Source: Artemia franciscana
Taxonomy: Eukaryota; Arthropoda; Branchiopoda; Anostraca; Artemiidae
Assembly: GCF_032884065.1 (NCBI RefSeq)
Contig: NC_088867.1
Location: forward strand, 42,911,241-42,975,240
Direction of reading: 5' to 3'
Length of the DNA stretch: 64,000 bases
The notes under the pieces were generated by a model that was not told the DNA's origin, made no database searches, and saw only the letters and a list, made by a program, of their open reading frames with translations. Positions 1 to 10,755 of the stretch are shown piece after piece. Each line of letters starts with the position of its first letter. Position 1 is the first letter of the stretch. Both the position numbers and the translations under genes were made by a program.

Positions 1-526
1 ATACGACGTCTCCGGACACATCTTCCCCGAACTCACTTTATAGATAGGAACATTTTAGTTTCAAGCTTCCGTCTATTCTAACTTGAAAAAAAAACATGCC
101 TCTGATTGAAGAAAATCCGTACTTTGATTGGTCAATCACAAATTTATGTTTGAAAATCAAATATAGTTCAACTTGAGAAAATATGAATGTGATACATAAC
201 TGATGTTTTAGTCATGCTCAATTTTAGTTTTATCAAATATATAACAAAAGTGGGACCCAGGCGTTATAAAATAAATTGTATGAGGACTGCACATGGGGTT
301 ATGCATGGCACAACTGATACTTCAACAAACAAATAAGTGAAGTACCGGTAACTGGCAAAGACACTAAAAGTGTCTTACTCAAGTTTTATTTTGAAATAGT
401 AATAGTTTTTTATAGCTTTAAATTCAATTCACAGGAATTCAGGAGCCGGGATGTAAATGCAGACATCTGAAATTTAGGACTACTGAAGTATAGAAATATT
501 TTTGTTTCAGAGAACAAAACATCAGC
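1..526. other. AT-rich intergenic sequence, nothing recognised
   Basis: No open frame of useful length and no recognised repeat in this stretch. If the CTDNEP1 gene continues leftwards, this may be intronic; its final exon or exons, which should encode the C-terminal part after the exon at 7650, were not found here on the minus strand. Confidence 0.5.
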
Positions 527-905
527 AATGAATTGCTATTGGAACAGAAGATAACCATGGTAAGTAGATGATTAGTTAAGCAAATTATAAAATTAATCGG
601 CAATTTACAATCAAAAAGACAAGTATACCTTGAGAAAGGGAAATTACAGCAATTTTTAAAAAATTCGTGAAATGAACGCTATTGGAGAAGAGGATAACCA
701 TGGTAAGTAGACAGGTAGTTAAATAAATTATGAAATTACTCGGCAATTTACCATCATAAAGGTAAATTACGGCCATTCGCCATGAAAAAAAAATCAAATC
801 ATTAAATGAGCACTATTAAGACAAAGGATAATCATGGCAAGTAGATCAGTAATTAAACAAATTATGAAATTATTCTGCGATTTACCATTAAAAAGGATGA
901 AAAAG
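527..905. repeat. Three-unit degenerate tandem repeat, about 134-144 bp period
   Basis: Three units begin at about 527, 671 and 805. Each starts with AATGA followed by a CTATT-like block, then a conserved ATAACCATGG/ATAATCATGG-type core, GTAGA, an AAATTAT-rich segment and a CGGCAATTTACCAT-like block. Spacing is 144 and then 134 bases. Divergence between units shows an old array. The short minus-strand frame at 585-797 comes from this repeat and is not a gene. Confidence 0.8.
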
Positions 906-1373
906 ACGCAATTAAAGAAAAAAAGGAGGTTACTTTAAAAAAGAACAATACTCAATATATCAGTTATAGTCAGAACGCATTTTACCAATAGGCTAGAAAC
1001 CTGATTTCATCTATCATGTTCAGCTTGTTCTCTGTTAGAACCGTCCACACCCGCAGTGGGACAATGGGCTAAAATTTATGTACCAGTGGGCATTTGAATG
1101 TAATATTTTACGGTACAAGGAGAAACATTTAATTGCTACAAGGTATTGAACTCATTTAATATGCATTAAGCCTTTAATGTACTATAAGAAGACTGAAGGT
1201 TTAATTGTAATTAAATAAATAAAATTAAATCAGTAAAATTCTTTCTATTTTAAATACAATTTGAATACTATAATTTTCATTTTCAATGCTGTAATAACTG
1301 GAAAAGATAATATTTGTTATATATTTCGCTTTCAGTGAAGCGGTCTTGGGAAACTATATTACTACTACTAATA
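906..1373. other. AT-rich spacer
   Basis: No gene or clear repeat seen. It ends at the microsatellite-like ACTACTACTAATACTAATAA block at about 1361-1380, which is the tail of the LINE fragment that follows. Confidence 0.4.
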
Positions 1374-1712
1374 CTAATAACTTACTGCAGCACCGAGCCG
1401 CCTGAGGCCAACACAGCTACGCACGCTCCTCCTCCAACCCAATCTATTCAAGGCCTCCCTCTTTACACCCTCCCAGGAAGTTTCCATTTCCTTTAAGTCT
1501 TTATTTATGACATCCTCCCAACCCAGAAAAGGACGACCTGCTTTCCGTGTAGCCCCAGACGGTTGGCCAAGAAGGACAATCTTCGGCAATCTGTCATCCT
1601 TCATCTGCAGAACGTGGCCTTGCCATCTCAACCTTTCTATTAGCAAGAAAAAACCTTTTTTATGGTAAACTCGATTCATTTTTCGTACATTTTTCAAGAA
1701 ATGACAGATCAT
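1374..1712 (-). mobile_element. RTE-like non-LTR retrotransposon, C-terminal fragment (5' truncated)
   Basis: On the minus strand this encodes the C-terminal tail typical of RTE-like endonuclease/reverse transcriptases: a GHVLQMKDDRLPK motif, a GRPFLGWEDVI block, then DLKEMETSW and a final arginine/tryptophan-rich LNRLGWRRSVRS segment. The catalytic reverse-transcriptase core is absent, so this is a dead 5'-truncated copy. On its 3' side (lower coordinates) lies an ACTACTACTAATACTAATAA microsatellite, the usual tail type for this clade. The same 3' end recurs at 32040-32160 on the minus strand and at 49983-50075 on the plus strand. The family is clear; the clade is from memory of motifs. Confidence 0.8.
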
Positions 1713-1865
1713 AGGCTAAAAGCCACGATAGTGGGAGTCTCCCTATGATAGTGAGGTGGGAATTGGATTTCTCGCAAAACTGCCATGTTATAAAAACCCC
1801 AACATTGGAAACCAAGTGTTTTTGGACCTGTCGAAGGAAACTCATGCCGTTTTTTTCTTTCAGAA

Positions 1866-3240
1866 AGCACGAGTTTTGATGCTGGACATCAGGCATCAGA
1901 AGATTTAACCACTATATCGGAAGTGCGTCTGAGGTTCGAGTTGAGTGACATTACACCTACGTCCAGCAAACTTCTAGCTTTCTTTCTCTGGCCATGGAAG
2001 CACGTTTTCCTTAGCTTGTTTAACAAGTCAGATCGAGTGGTACTTTCTTATAGCAAACTTAGCGAATAATGTGGCCAATGAGTGTTGGTTCAAAGATGAT
2101 GCGGAAAAGATAGCATCTATTGGCAAGCAGCTCGATACTTCTGCGAAGGCTCGCTTTCTTAACCCGTATGACAGGCAAACTTTGAAGCGGAATTAGGTGA
2201 AGCTGTCTGAACTCCCTTCAGTGACACTCGGTTTACTAATTTTTTCAGAGAAGAAAAGCGAGCATCCTGCCCGTTTGCTCGACTTGACAAAGTTTTTGCA
2301 CGAAACAAGATGGATGTATTTATTTGTCACAGATGACGAGTTAGCAAAGATTGCTGCTGCTAGCCTTAAAAAAGGGGACTATCAGAAGTCAACTGATACA
2401 AAGAGACTTAAAAAATCGATAATAAAAAAAATCGAAAAATCGAGTCAAGTACCATACGCGAAAACAAGCCCATGGTATTCATCAGAAGAGGCAGTGGAAC
2501 AGGAGCAAGCCGCTACTCTCCCTTTGGAAGCATCCCTAAACAAGTCAACAAAGAGGATAAATAAGGAAAGAGGAAAAAGAGAACACAATTGAAGAATAAA
2601 ATTGTACTCGCTGTGAGGAATCCAAGAATCCACCAAGCAAGCCCAGGAAAATCTGCAGCTCGGCACGGGCTACTGCTGTCTAAGCAGGACAATATTTGTG
2701 GCCTAGCCTCCTTTCAGGGGTCATGTCTATTTAAACTTGTTTCAATAGAAATGATCAGGAAGAAATAAAGATCAAAGTATGAAGAATGCAAGAGTCTTGC
2801 GACGTTTTTACACGAGAATCACACCAGTTTATGTAAGGAAACTGATTCGATTTTGTCTATGTACACGGGGGACAACCTTTTAGAAATCTATTTGTATGGA
2901 CCAATTGCCATGGCCTGCTTTAAGGAACTTTTTCTGATTCAATATGCAGTTAACAGACTTTCTGACAAAGTAAGATTCAGGGAAAGAAATGCATCTCAGG
3001 CATATTCAAATCTTTGCTTGCTACTTAGAGAAATGATAGAAAGCTGCACAAATGAAAGTAACACGATTGTTGTGAAGTTTAGAAAGCTATTTCTGCAAGC
3101 AGTGTTGCGAAACAAAATAAATCCCAAGTGCAAGTCTCGGGAAATCCGGCTTCTCGGTGAATATTTCAAGACACTGAGCTATGTCAATGAGACTATGGGA
3201 GCTCGGGGTAGACTTCGTATTCTGCCCTCTCGAGCATGAG
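1866..3240 (+). pseudogene. Decayed coding region of unknown family, left part of a larger broken element
   Basis: Several plus-strand open segments with protein-like composition follow one another: about 1866-2070 in fragments, 2197-2592 and 2853-3239, separated by stops and frameshifts. The 2197-2592 segment is lysine-rich and ends in a charged tail (TKRINKERGKREHN). The 2853-3239 segment contains an aromatic and hydrophobic helix-like stretch (LLEIYLYGPIAMACFKELF). I do not recognise either. They lie upstream of the nuclease-like remains at 4835-6372 on the same strand and could belong to the same element or to an adjacent one. Confidence 0.45.
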
Positions 3241-4834
3241 TCAATTAATTGATCGAAACTGAAGTAGAAAATGGAACAACAGTCAAACATTCGTTAGCAG
3301 CAGCTGATTGCGTTGGGGTAGGCGCAACAGTCAGGAGGTCGAGATTAACCAGATGAGAAAAGCTGGGACGTTGAATGTGGAATACATACACTTAATTAAT
3401 TGCAACGGCCTATAAGCTGATTTAACACAGTTGCGGCGGTCTTTAAACCGAGCTTAGATTGGCCATGCTTTCCTTTGCCCTGCGTTAGAGCCGAAGGATA
3501 TTGATCCCATTTTTGTTTTTGTCCACAGCGATTCAAAATCATACTGGATGACATGGTTTGTGAAATCTCAGCTTGAATATTCAGCTGAATTGTACATGTT
3601 GAAATAAGAAGCTGACGAATCCAGCCTTTTGCAGCTGCTAGGTAAATTAAAACCAACAATACATAGGCCTATTTCGAACATAAAGACTGACGAAGAACTT
3701 GAAGCGAGGGAAAATATTGAAGAACTTCACCACAGATGGAAGTGACAATATGAATGTTGAATCTCAGTGCAGCCATTCAGTAGATCTTGACTCGCAAGAT
3801 GATTCAGACAAAAGAGAAGAATCGGAAGTTGATTCATCTTCAGCAATTTTAAGGAGATTATAATTCAGCATGCGTAAAATCCATAACGTTCCGGATGAGC
3901 ATAAAGTTCCTACTTTACAAATAGAATTGGAAGATGTTCTCAAGGGCATTCCGACTGATCCTGAGACATTTTCGAGCATGGTCAGAAAGGAAGTCAAAGA
4001 TCGAGAAGGGGTTGAACTCCAGAAATTCTGAACTATAGATGAGAATCTCTATCAAGTAGCCCAAAAAGAAATATCGCTATGAAACAAGGACCTTCTTCAC
4101 CTCCCTCCTCTTCTCGATGCTTTTCATTTACAGTGGGATATATTTAAGACGGTCACGTCCGTTTTTGATGAAGCGCAACTCCGGCAAATGTTGGTCACGG
4201 TTGGATATTTCGATGAAAAGGAGTATTCGTTTATCAAGGAAGCTAAAAATGTACAAAGGTCACAGTACTCCTTGTAAGAACTATGGTACAGCCTCCAAGT
4301 TGAGATTATTCATTTCTTTGTTACAGAGGAAATCTATATCCTTTACGCTTCCAGCGTCTATTAGCAGACTTTTAGGAATGTTACAGAAAGTTTGAAGGTT
4401 GGCGTACTCGACACGGAAAAGTTGACCATCACCTCTCCCTTTGGGGCATTCTTTTCTATAAGTCTGTAATGTCAGCTACGGCTGCATGGGATTCAAAACG
4501 AACGGAAAACTGGCATTTGTACATGACTAGCATGAAAACATCTGAGACTGAAGTCCCTGGGTTTTTGCCAAAATTTTAGTTTCAAACGCCCCAACTACCA
4601 AGAATCCGTTCTTGAGCATCTGTGTGAAATCGCTTCTTTTTCGCCTTACATGAAAGAAAAGTGTAGGCAAGGAGTAACAAAACTCACCCAGTTTATAGTG
4701 TCCTCCCAGTCCTTCCACGTAAAACGGATAATTCTGTCAAGAAAAAAATTGGCATTACGGAACTTAGCAAAAAGTAAAAACGAGACTATGTACCGAAGTT
4801 AGGGAAGGATAGTTAAAAGAGGGAGTCATCAGTT
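3241..4834 (+). pseudogene. Degraded coding-like stretch with short open segments
   Basis: Short plus-strand open pieces (for example 4117-4395) are broken by stops. Near 4645-4720 a frame reads KCRQGVTKLTQF, a possible broken piece of a coding region leading into the nuclease-like segment. No family was recognised. It is included because its composition continues between the two better-preserved blocks on either side. Confidence 0.3.
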
Positions 4835-6372
4835 TTGCATCCCTACTCCCGTCCCGCAGCTTTTGCCTCTACAAAAGATAAGCCGGTAATCAGGAAGAAG
4901 CACGTTCGCCGAGAAATATTGAACGCCACTTGTAAGTTCGTTACTAGTGAAAGTGAGCCTAAAGTTGTGATTTATGATAGAATGCAACTCCTTTTCAGGA
5001 ATCTTGTCGCAGGAGCTCAGACCCTCGAGGAATACTGCAATGACTTCTTAAATAGATTTATCTTCCCGCTAGCTAATGATCTTCTAGAAGAAATAAGAAT
5101 ATTTGTTCTTGCGTTCGACAAGCCTTGCTACCAATCGGGTGGAAATGCGTTTACTCAGGGAAAGCGTTCTTCTAAGGATGAATTTTCTCGGTTCTTGAAG
5201 GTTATTGATACAGACATTAGCGATTCTTTTCTCTGATTAATTCCTTCCAATCAAGACGATAATGGCCTCTCGTGACTTTCACTATAGCCTGATCTACGCT
5301 ATGTGTCACCATCTTCAGGGGAGGAAAAACGTTATTGTCAGACGTCATGGGATAAAGAACCTGCAAGTCATTGTGGACGGCTATAAACAAGAAAGTGAAG
5401 CAATAATTTGAGCCACATAAACTGCTTTCCACGTGTAAAATGAAGGAAACGTCTCAGTCGATCAAAAAATCGAGTTTGCTAACAGTCATGCAGAAGCAGA
5501 CAATTATTTTCTACATTTGGAGGATTGGTGCCAGTTCGGATACAAAGCGTTTCCGTATTGTCACTATTGATACAGATGTTTTCCTTTTTTTGCTTCTTGT
5601 ATTCAGAAATATCGATGAAAAGTGCCCTGGCATCAATATTTCCGCTGATTTCCTTGGAAAAGCTTGAAAGCCCCTTTACGTCAAGAATGTCTACGCAATA
5701 CGTGAAATATTTCAAAAAACTGTCCTTGACAGTCGATTTTATTCGCTTCAGTTTGCACCGGAATCGGTTGTAACCAGTTTCGTGATAGGTGGAGCTATGG
5801 ATTATATGAATGGCTTTGGAATAGAAAATTCTTTCAAAACCATCGTCGAGCACATTCAAAAGGATTTAATTGCTAGAATACCTGACCGGGGAAATCTCTA
5901 TTAATAAGGACGCTTACGATGTGTTCGTTAACATGATGTATATAACCAACAATCAACAATTGTTCCCAGAAATTTACTCAAAGCCTGATGCAGATATTAG
6001 AAAATGGAAAAGTCCGGGACCTTTATCAAAAATATTATCAAACCAAAAGGAAAAGCTGGACAAGTCAAAGAGGACACTAAGTTCAGCATGTCGTTGAATT
6101 TGTGTAAAAAGATTTACGATGCCCCCCTTCTTCCACGTGAAGAAATACGATACAAACTGTGGGTGAAGTTGGATCAGGAAAAGTGGCTACCATCAGAAGC
6201 ATGTACTTTCCAAAGATTGCTTAGGGATAAGTACATCATTCATATTTGGCAAGACCTATATTTCACCCACCCTGATTCTCTTGATCTTCAAGACTACGGG
6301 TTGAAGTCCGATTCCCTTGACTTGAGGGACAACCGGATTGGATATTTACTCTTATTTCAAAGACAGAGATAA
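4835..6372 (+). pseudogene. Decayed FEN1/XPG-like nuclease pseudogene, probably repeat-borne
   Basis: Frames across this block carry, in order, landmarks resembling the FEN1/XPG nuclease layout. A strand ending in an Asp (KVVIYDRM, about 4961) is followed by IFVLAFDKPCY and GKRSSKDE (about 5098-5185), which recall VFDGKPP and the arginine/lysine clamp. Next come an acidic SHAEAD block (5484-5501), TIDTDVF (about 5563-5583) for the second acidic pair, and GGAMDYMNGFGI followed by KTIVEHIQKD (about 5788-5865), resembling the helix-two-turn-helix. A last segment at 6004-6372 includes WLPSEA and IIHIWQDLY, which I recall as the C-terminal part of a widespread uncharacterised animal repeat protein with EADT and DTDV motifs. 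Frameshifts between blocks (for example between 5501 and 5525) and stops show it is dead. The nuclease assignment is inference from motif order; no reconstructed protein is given. Confidence 0.5.
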
Positions 6373-7649
6373 GATGCAAGATAACGGATGGCTTCAAATC
6401 CAATGAACTCGGTTGCCATATGGGTCTATCTTAATGTCTTTATTGCATCGTATATACAAGTACTCTGTACTTGCTGTGTTTGTATTGGTAAAATCCATTA
6501 AAAATTTCAAACAATAATTTCTTCTCTAGTATAGGTTAGTTCGAATGCACAGAGGAATACCATCAGTGCGTTCCGAACCTTAAATGCAGTTAAGTCAACG
6601 TAGTTCTCACTAAAGTTCTGTTGAACAGTCCTGAGCGCTAAAAGTTAATGGATCCATATAAGTTTGACAAAATGTTACCTTCTTACTTTAAAAATCATTA
6701 ATTGTTATTACTCATTTATTTAAAAATGTATTTATTAATATATTATATATATTTATATTCTACTATTTTTATATTACATTACTATGTATTATAATATTAT
6801 TATTACTCTATCATTATTACATAAAATATTATTATATTTATACTAGCATTTATTACATTAATTCTTGACTGTACTGTTTAGAAATGTATTTAAGGATCAG
6901 ATCACGCTTATATACTGCAACCGAATTCACAAGATTTTTATGTAAATTGACCAAAAGTGTAGCAACGACAATAGTTCATAAAAGGAAACCCTACTGCCTA
7001 TTGCTTACGTATAGTATTTGTTATTAGGAAGTAAACAGAAATTTTTCGGAGAGGAGAATTTTCTCTGGGGGAATTTTCGGTGGTGGGATGTGGGGGATGC
7101 CCCCTTTTTGCTAAAGTATGACCTTGCATCCCAATCCTTTACGAACAACAACTAAAATCTTTCCAAAATTAATCCTTTTTTTTCAAAATTAAGGTCTTAA
7201 CGAATTTTCTCAAACTTCTGACTTATCTAGATCGTTTTTTTAGGCGAGAATATCCCAGGGTACCAATTTTTCCGAAAAAATATAGAGCCGTTTTCGAGAA
7301 AAAAAATAAGTAAATATACAATTATAGCTCTTTTATAAAGAAAAAATATATATATGCAGGAAATTTAATGGTAGGAAATTTCATTTTTTGTTAAAAAACA
7401 AAAACAATATATATGGTAATTTAAGATTTTTGCACGTACTTTTCCTCTTGTCATATGAACAAATGGAATATTTTATTAGCGAGTAATGATGGTGAGGAAT
7501 GGGGATGGAAAATAAGCTAATCTGTCTTCTGAGCAGAGCCAGAATACGGTAAAATTGCTCTGTTCAGGCATTTTTCGACTATTTTCTGAAATAAACGGAA
7601 TTTAAAATCCTATAGTCTGATCTTCAAAGAAGACTGTTCATGTACTTAC
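6373..7649. other. AT-rich intron or intergenic sequence with small repeat debris
   Basis: No exon was found. 6715-6850 is extremely AT-rich (ATTATTA/TATTATA runs). 7040-7110 is a G-rich patch (GGTGGGATGTGGGGGATGCCCCC) typical of the small foldback elements found elsewhere in the window. If CTDNEP1 splices on to an exon further left, this is intron. Confidence 0.5.
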
Positions 7650-7878
7650 TAGGATAGGCTCTATATGCCCCAGGCGAGTTATCGATTATAAATACACTGG
7701 TGAGATCTGGATGTATTAACGAGAGATCTTTTGTATATGATCCAAAATCTTGAGTACAATGTTGTCTATAATAACGTCGTCTTAAAACTCCTCTGTTATT
7801 GTCAAGTTTGTCTGCTACGGCAGCGCCATATATTTCCATACTGGCCGTAAATACAACTAATTCATACCATTGAGCTAC
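7650..7878 (-). CDS. CTDNEP1: CTDNEP1/Dullard phosphatase, internal exon (C-terminal catalytic part)
   Basis: Minus-strand exon of 229 bases bounded by a TTTTATAG acceptor (exon begins at 7878) and a GTAAGT donor (exon ends at 7650). It starts in phase 0 with [13 protein letters not shown], followed by [14 protein letters not shown], a [10 protein letters not shown] block, GSYTKDLS and [11 protein letters not shown], and ends after one base of a codon. These match the conserved catalytic half of CTD nuclear envelope phosphatase 1, including the IDNSPGAY segment that carries the acidic active-site residue. The enzyme dephosphorylates lipin at the nuclear and ER membrane and also influences BMP signalling. 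The next exon, expected to encode a NAIPIKSWF-like stretch to the C-terminus, is not in the window. No stops or frameshifts are seen. Confidence 0.95.
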
Positions 7879-8139
7879 CTATAAAATGAAAAAGCACAAA
7901 AATACAAGGCAATTTGCATGTAAAGTCTAATTTAAGTCTGATCTAGGTAGTGAATGGGCTTTGAAAGTATTTGAAGAGACCATAAATACATGCAGGAATT
8001 AAAAGTTTCAACGAAATTGCATAGAAAGCCCCCCCCCCCAATAAAAAACATGGGGAAAGTGCAATAAATGTGTCAGCACTCAGTCGTCTAGGCCTAGAAA
8101 TTATCTTCATTTTGATGTGTAACCACACTAAATGCTTCC

Positions 8140-9780
8140 TCCTATAGACTTGCCTTAGACCTTAGATCCTGCTGTGCCGCCAGAGGCACACAGGGCATCC
8201 ACAAAGACCCCCAGTCGTCCCGCACGTGCGCCAGTGCCAAAACATATTCCCATTGGGGTCGTATAGTCGTGTGAATATTTGTCAGGTCCCGTCTATATCT
8301 GTGACACAAGGTGTCTTTTGGTCGACCTCTCCTATGGTTTCCCTGAGAGTGCCATTCGTAGATCTGTCTTGGGATCATATCGTCCTTCGTACGGATCACG
8401 TGTCCAAGGTGGGGATCACGCCACCTTCGTTGCCGAATGACATACATAATCATGGGCTGGCCTGAGATGGATCGGACTTTCTAGTTTGTGACGTGATCTC
8501 TCCAGTCGATATTCAGAATCCTCTGAAGGCAATTGTTTTCAAAGACAAGAATCCTTCTCTCTTGTTGTTGAATTGAATTCCAGCACTCACTGCTGTAGAG
8601 GAGTCCGGAAAGGACATTGCTATTAAATAGTCTCATTTTTAATTTTGTAGAATACTTTTTCGATCGCCATTGTGGTTTTAGTCGGTTAAAAGCTCCACTG
8701 GCTTGCCCTATCCTCAACTGTACTTCCCGCTCACTTGACCCCGAATTTTCCAGCATGTTGCTGAGGTACCTGAGCTCTACGACCTGCTGGACGGTTGAAT
8801 CTTCACAATTTATGTTCAGAGGGTAATTAGTTGTTGCTATGCTCTTTGTCTTCTCTGTGTTAATCTTGAGCCCAAGTCGGCCAGCATTTTCACGGATAGT
8901 ATTGAGGAGATCCTGGAGATTGGTCTTGTTATTTTCCATCAAGGCAATATCGTCAGCAAAATCCAGATCGGCTAGATGCTTGCCTTCTCCAATTGGGATG
9001 CCAAACCCTGTACAATCAAGGAGTATGTGGTCGACAACAAGAACAAAGAAGAACGGAGAAAGAACACAACCTTGTTTTACGCCGGATATGATACGGAAAT
9101 ATCTAGTTTTTCCTTCTTGGGTTCAAACAGAGCATTCTGTGTCTTCATATAATGCAACAATTAGGGCCACTATTTTATAAGGATTTTTTTAAAGTTTTTC
9201 TTTTTTTTTAGTTTTTTTTTCTTTCTTAGTTTTTTTTAGTTTTTATCTTTTTAGTTTTTTTTACCTTTTTTATTTTTTTCTTCTTTTTTTAGTTTTCTTT
9301 TTTTCTTTATTTTTTAGGTTTTTCCTTTTTTTATAGAAGATAGTGTAACAGACCGACAGTACATTTTTATTTATATAAATTCCATAGTATTGCAAGATTT
9401 TCCATAGCGAGTCTTGGTCGATGGAGTCGAAGGCTTTCTCCAAGTCCACGAAAATCAGGTACATTTTTTCTCGCCATTCATTGCATCATTCATTAAGCGC
9501 AATAGATAGGAGACTGATGACCTTCCAGTTGTCACAATTTGTTGCGTCTTCTTTCTTGAAAAGTTTGATGAGTGTACCTTTTGTCCAATCGTTGGGTACC
9601 TTTTCAAGCTTCCAGATGCTACCAAAAAGTTTAAGCCACACATCCATACAGGTATTTAGTGATATTTCGATCATTTTGGCTGTTATTCTGTCAGTTCCGA
9701 CTGCTCTACCATTCTTAAGCTTGCGGAATGCCTGCCGAACTTCTACAACGCAAGGTGACCAACCCCTACTCCCGTCCCCA
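8140..9780 (-). mobile_element. Non-LTR retrotransposon, broken reverse-transcriptase region
   Basis: Reading down the minus strand: at 9780-9480, a segment with RKLKNGRAVGTDRI and then VPNDWTKGTLIKLFKKED (the pre-motif-A region). At about 9470-9345, YLIFVDLEKAFDSIDQDSLW, which is RT motif A. At about 9100-8935, GCVLSPFFFVLVVDHILL, then DFADDIAL, the FADD catalytic motif. At 8942-8481, a thumb-like LGLKINTEKTKSI to SSECWNSIQQQERR segment. At 8453-8142, a GHVIRTKDDMIPRQIYEW C-terminal block. Sequence normally lying between the NW(K/R) block and motif A is deleted, and a T-rich array at 9181-9345 interrupts between motif A and the motif-B region. Several frame breaks make it inactive. It sits inside the CTDNEP1 intron in the same orientation as the gene. 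Confidence 0.88.
9181..9345. repeat. T-rich AGTTTTTT low-complexity array
   Basis: Runs of TTTTTTAGTTTTTTT-like sequence with occasional C, much like the array in the Helitron at 34700-36460. It interrupts the LINE coding sequence between motif A and the motif-B region, so it arose or was inserted after the LINE landed. Confidence 0.8.
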
Positions 9781-10564
9781 TACTCGAAGAGTAATAGTCG
9801 AAATTACTAATTTTCACGTTAGACTTTATAAAAAAAAGAACATACACAAAAAAAAATCTAATGACAGAAAGCCATATGGATTTAATTAGGCCAAGGTTTA
9901 TTTGTCTAGACTGTACATGTGTATTTGACTAAGCCTAAGAAGAGACAAGCTGGATAAATTTAACTTCTATACTCCTGTATTATAAATTGACTGGTCATTA
10001 CATCTCAAAAAGTCTAGTTTCGATTACACTCTATCGGTTTTGGTCAATGTTGAACATCAAGCACATTGAGGATCATTGAGAATACCTTTATTCTCTAATA
10101 CCTTTCAATCCTGTTTCAATCTCACCTTTTCAATCTCTTGTATAACTCAGAAAGCGAGTTTTAAATATATTTTCATCCTTTTGAACTTTATGGATTATAC
10201 TTTTGAAGTGAGATATGCTCAATTCTATACAAAACCTTATGGTACAATGTGCACGATGTGTAAATTTTGAACAATAGCAATAAGCCCTATGGCTTGGAAC
10301 CAACTGACATTTTTGTTGACTTAGTTCAAGACCACCTCCTTCCACCTCGTAGTGACCAAATTTAACCCCTTCACTGGAAAAACAAGTTCTGGATAACCAT
10401 TAGACAGACACTGTATATTGTGTATCTTAATCAAGAATTTAGATGAGACATTTGACCTTTACTTAAAAAACAGTTTTTCTTCTAATTCTTTTTTCAATTA
10501 TTTAAATCTCACTTTATTAAGAACACATTTCTCGCTATTATTTATTAAACTTCATATTTCTTAC

Positions 10565-10755
10565 TGTGTCCAAGAAAAAGTCCACATGAGGCCTCTTATG
10601 AACAAAGAACCTTACAGGATGCCTGTCAATTGTTACTCTAAGCACAAAATCAGGAGGAGTTCCTGGCTTAACAATTTGTCTCATCACTCCATCGTGGTGT
10701 GAGTGAATTAATGTTTCATCCAAATCTAAAATTAAAATCTTCTTTTTCACAAGCC
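10565..10755 (-). CDS. CTDNEP1: CTDNEP1/Dullard phosphatase, internal exon with DxDxT nucleophile
   Basis: Minus-strand exon of 191 bases between a TTTTTTTTCAG acceptor (exon starts at 10755) and a GTAAGA donor (exon ends at 10565). After two bases that complete a codon it reads [20 protein letters not shown], the DLDET being the haloacid-dehalogenase phosphatase signature; the nucleophilic Asp is at about 10726-10724. Then come [14 protein letters not shown] and [19 protein letters not shown], matching CTDNEP1 almost residue for residue from memory of the family. It ends in phase 0, which fits the start of the exon at 7878. The GTG at 10750 is an internal valine, not a start codon. Confidence 0.96.

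Larger units (their letters stand above)
7879..10564 (-). other. CTDNEP1: CTDNEP1 intron holding a broken LINE
   Basis: Intron between two phase-0 exon ends, running from the GTAAGA donor at 10564 to the TATAG acceptor at 7879. It contains a non-LTR retrotransposon on the same strand (8140-9780) with a T-rich low-complexity insert. The rest (about 9810-10560) is AT-rich with no recognised feature. Confidence 0.85.

Noticed and set aside
10538..10750. A stand-alone phosphatase ORF beginning at GTG 10750
   Set aside because: The GTG is an internal valine codon; the exon begins at 10755 after a CAG acceptor and ends at a GTAAGA donor, and phases match neighbouring CTDNEP1 exons.
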